The notes under the pieces: generated by a model
Told to the model about the DNA's origin: nothing
Seen by the model: only the letters and a program-made list of their open reading frames with translations
Databases searched by the model: none
Position numbers and translations under genes: made by a program
Source of the DNA: Gnetum montanum
Taxonomy: Eukaryota > Streptophyta > Gnetopsida > Gnetales > Gnetaceae
DNA: 64,000 bases
NCBI GenBank assembly: GCA_015680685.1
Contig: MNCI01015627.1
Span: 38,938-102,937 of the forward strand
Direction: 5' to 3'
Shown here: positions 62,895-64,000 of the stretch, piece after piece
How the letters are laid out: each line of letters starts with the position of its first letter
How positions within the stretch are numbered: the first letter of the stretch is position 1

Positions 62895-63049
62895 GATGAG
62901 TGGCGAGGTACCCCTACACTCAACCATACGAAACGAGCGTCGCACGCGCAATCCGGTCGAACTCCGCAGATGGACTAGTTGTGGCACCTAGATAGTTAGC
63001 CTTAGGTCGCAGTTCGCTGTCTTCCCATCTAGACTAGTTTTGCATATGT
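62895..63049 (-). repeat. Reversed LTR piece of the nested-element family
   Basis: TGATGAGTGGCGAGGTACCC matches the reverse of the LTR right end (GGTACCTCGCCACTCATCA), and similarity continues through ACTCCGCAGA to about GTCTTCCCATCTAGACT. It is more diverged beyond the first 110 bp. It stops at a single N (63050), so the LTR is cut or misjoined. Confidence 0.75.
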
Positions 63050-63050
63050 N
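63050..63050. other. Single N, possible gap
   Basis: One N separates the LTR piece from unrelated sequence to its right; a hidden gap of unknown size is possible. Confidence 0.6.
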
Positions 63051-63059
63051 GCAAAATAA

Positions 63060-63716
63060 AGACACAACATACAAAATATTTACAAAAATGGTGGAACTCA
63101 TGTAGTTCCAGGTGGCGGTGGCTCCTCCATAGGTGTCTTTCCCTTTTCTTGTGCTCCAAGTCTGGGATTTGATAGCATTGAAGTACAGCCTGGAGTTTCT
63201 CCTCTTGTAAGGCCTTGAGTGCCTTGGCATGCAAGTAAGTTTGCACTTGTGCCATAGAGGCAACCCAGAAAGCCTTCTCTTTTTCTTCTGCCACCCTTTT
63301 ATTCTCTGTCAATAGTTTATTAAGTTACTCAGTTCTGAAAGTGTCCAGCTGGTTCTGAGCAACCTTTGGCCCTGTATTCGGAAGGTTTACTACTTACAGA
63401 ATGGCTTAAATAGAGAAATCAATAGTCACACCACAAATGTTGACCATGATGCCTTCTTCTTTGTTGTGCCAAAATTGGTACATTTCCCCTAAGTACCAGG
63501 CACTGCTTTCAGAGAGGGTATCTCTTGCTTCTGCCTACCCAAACCGTATGGTAGGAGGATGTTCTTGATGAACACTGAATGATTGTTCCTCCTATTCTGC
63601 ATGTTTTCTGGCAAGGCCTTGTCTTCCACCTCTCTGAGATCGTTTCGTTCCACCTTGAACAGGACCCTCCTGCTGTGCACAATTCGGAGCCATCTGCAAT
63701 CACACGGGTCAAGCAT
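63060..63716 (-). pseudogene. Unrecognised frame, broken
   Basis: On the minus strand, 63716-63489 is open (RRVLFKVERNDLREVEDKAL, IKNILLPYGLGRQKQEIPSL). After a frame change the text continues (YQFWHNKEEGIMVNICGVTI, VVNLPNTGPKVAQNQLDTF) and then the charged, helical stretch KRVAEEKEKAFWVASMAQVQ at 63312-63034. Together about 190-220 residues, at least one shift and several stops. GC content is higher than in neighbouring repeats. It may be part of a retroelement or a gene fragment; I do not recognise it. Confidence 0.45.
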
Positions 63717-64000
63717 TAGTAAGGTTGTTTAGGAAATCAAGTTATACCTTACTGCTTGCCTTAATTAAAGATCTTATGTTCTAGCGTGTGATCGTGCCCG
63801 AAAATTGTAATAATGGATCTTGTGACTTAGGTGCCTTTCCCAATTTAATTTTCTGGTATACTAAGGGGATGAAATTATTTTTGACACATTCCACTTTGTA
63901 TGTTATAACTAATTACCCTTAATAATGTCCTTTGGGAAATGCTGAATTTCAAAAAATTTATGCGCTATTCGGCATGTGCCCCCTCCCCCACGACTAAGCT
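63717..64000. other. Window end; purine-tract-like text on the minus strand
   Basis: The last 25 bases reversed read AGCTTAGTCGTGGGGGAGGG, which resembles TTAGTCATGGGGGAGATGGC in the nested element (about 18609-18630). The element on the minus strand may therefore continue past the window. No gene is visible here. Confidence 0.3.

Noticed and set aside
1-64000. tRNA or rRNA genes
   Set aside because: No cloverleaf-like gene or rRNA segment was noticed by eye; primer-binding sites only mimic tRNA 3' ends. A tRNAscan run would settle it.

Overview
The window is nuclear DNA of a seed plant: one intron-containing protein-coding gene, then about 58 kb of old, nested and decayed transposable elements. 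The long AT-rich repeat tracts, many stop codons in every element, C-to-T/G-to-A decay at CpG sites and very low gene density suggest a large, heavily methylated genome. A gymnosperm (conifer-like) source is the best guess, but that is inference; no marker gene fixes the taxon. Runs of N at 14797-14804 and 63050 show a draft assembly.

Layout. 135-2914 (+): a four-exon gene for a receptor-like cytoplasmic kinase whose catalytic motifs are degenerate, so probably a pseudokinase. 2915-5940: intergenic. 5961-7919 (-): a decayed non-LTR retrotransposon (LINE) with reverse transcriptase and C-terminal zinc knuckle. 8501-10906: a tandem duplication of a unit of about 675 bp, the second copy carrying a 17-copy, almost perfect 57-bp minisatellite. 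11500-11875: degenerate CATGACT-type repeats. 12519-29634 (-): a Ty3/gypsy element of about 10.2 kb (Athila/Tat-like, tRNA-Asp primer site) split by a younger relative at 14473-21408 (+). That relative has both LTRs, a 5-bp target duplication (GAAAG), gag and protease, but no reverse transcriptase, RNase H or integrase. 29635-33940 (-): a second, truncated internal region sharing the LTR at 28752-29634, giving an LTR-internal-LTR-internal tandem.

34000-34510 (-) holds a decayed coiled-coil-like reading frame. 34511-37620 (+) is a second gypsy family (family B: LTR, decayed tRNA-Asp primer site, gag), followed by a Ty1/copia fragment (about 37650-39781: LTR, tRNA-Met primer site, gag with CCHC knuckle). 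43400-48860 (-) is another family B copy containing a LINE endonuclease fragment of RTE type (46391-47470) flanked by direct repeats of about 250 bp. A solo LTR of the nested-element family lies at 49577-50419 with a perfect CAAAT duplication, inside a decayed plus-strand reading frame. 52478-58775 (-) is a third gypsy element (chromovirus-like, tRNA-Met primer site) that has lost its polymerase core and carries an internal duplication. 59020-60172 is another family B LTR. 62895-63049 is a reversed LTR piece next to an unrecognised decayed reading frame reaching the window end.

Apart from the kinase-like gene, nothing here looks able to make an intact protein. The window's interest lies in its repeat biology: a pol-less gag/protease element, LTR promoters with CpG-rich GATATC palindrome arrays, clusters of an AGACATCT motif in two LTR families that look otherwise unrelated, and an exactly repeated minisatellite. 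No clearly new biological system was found.
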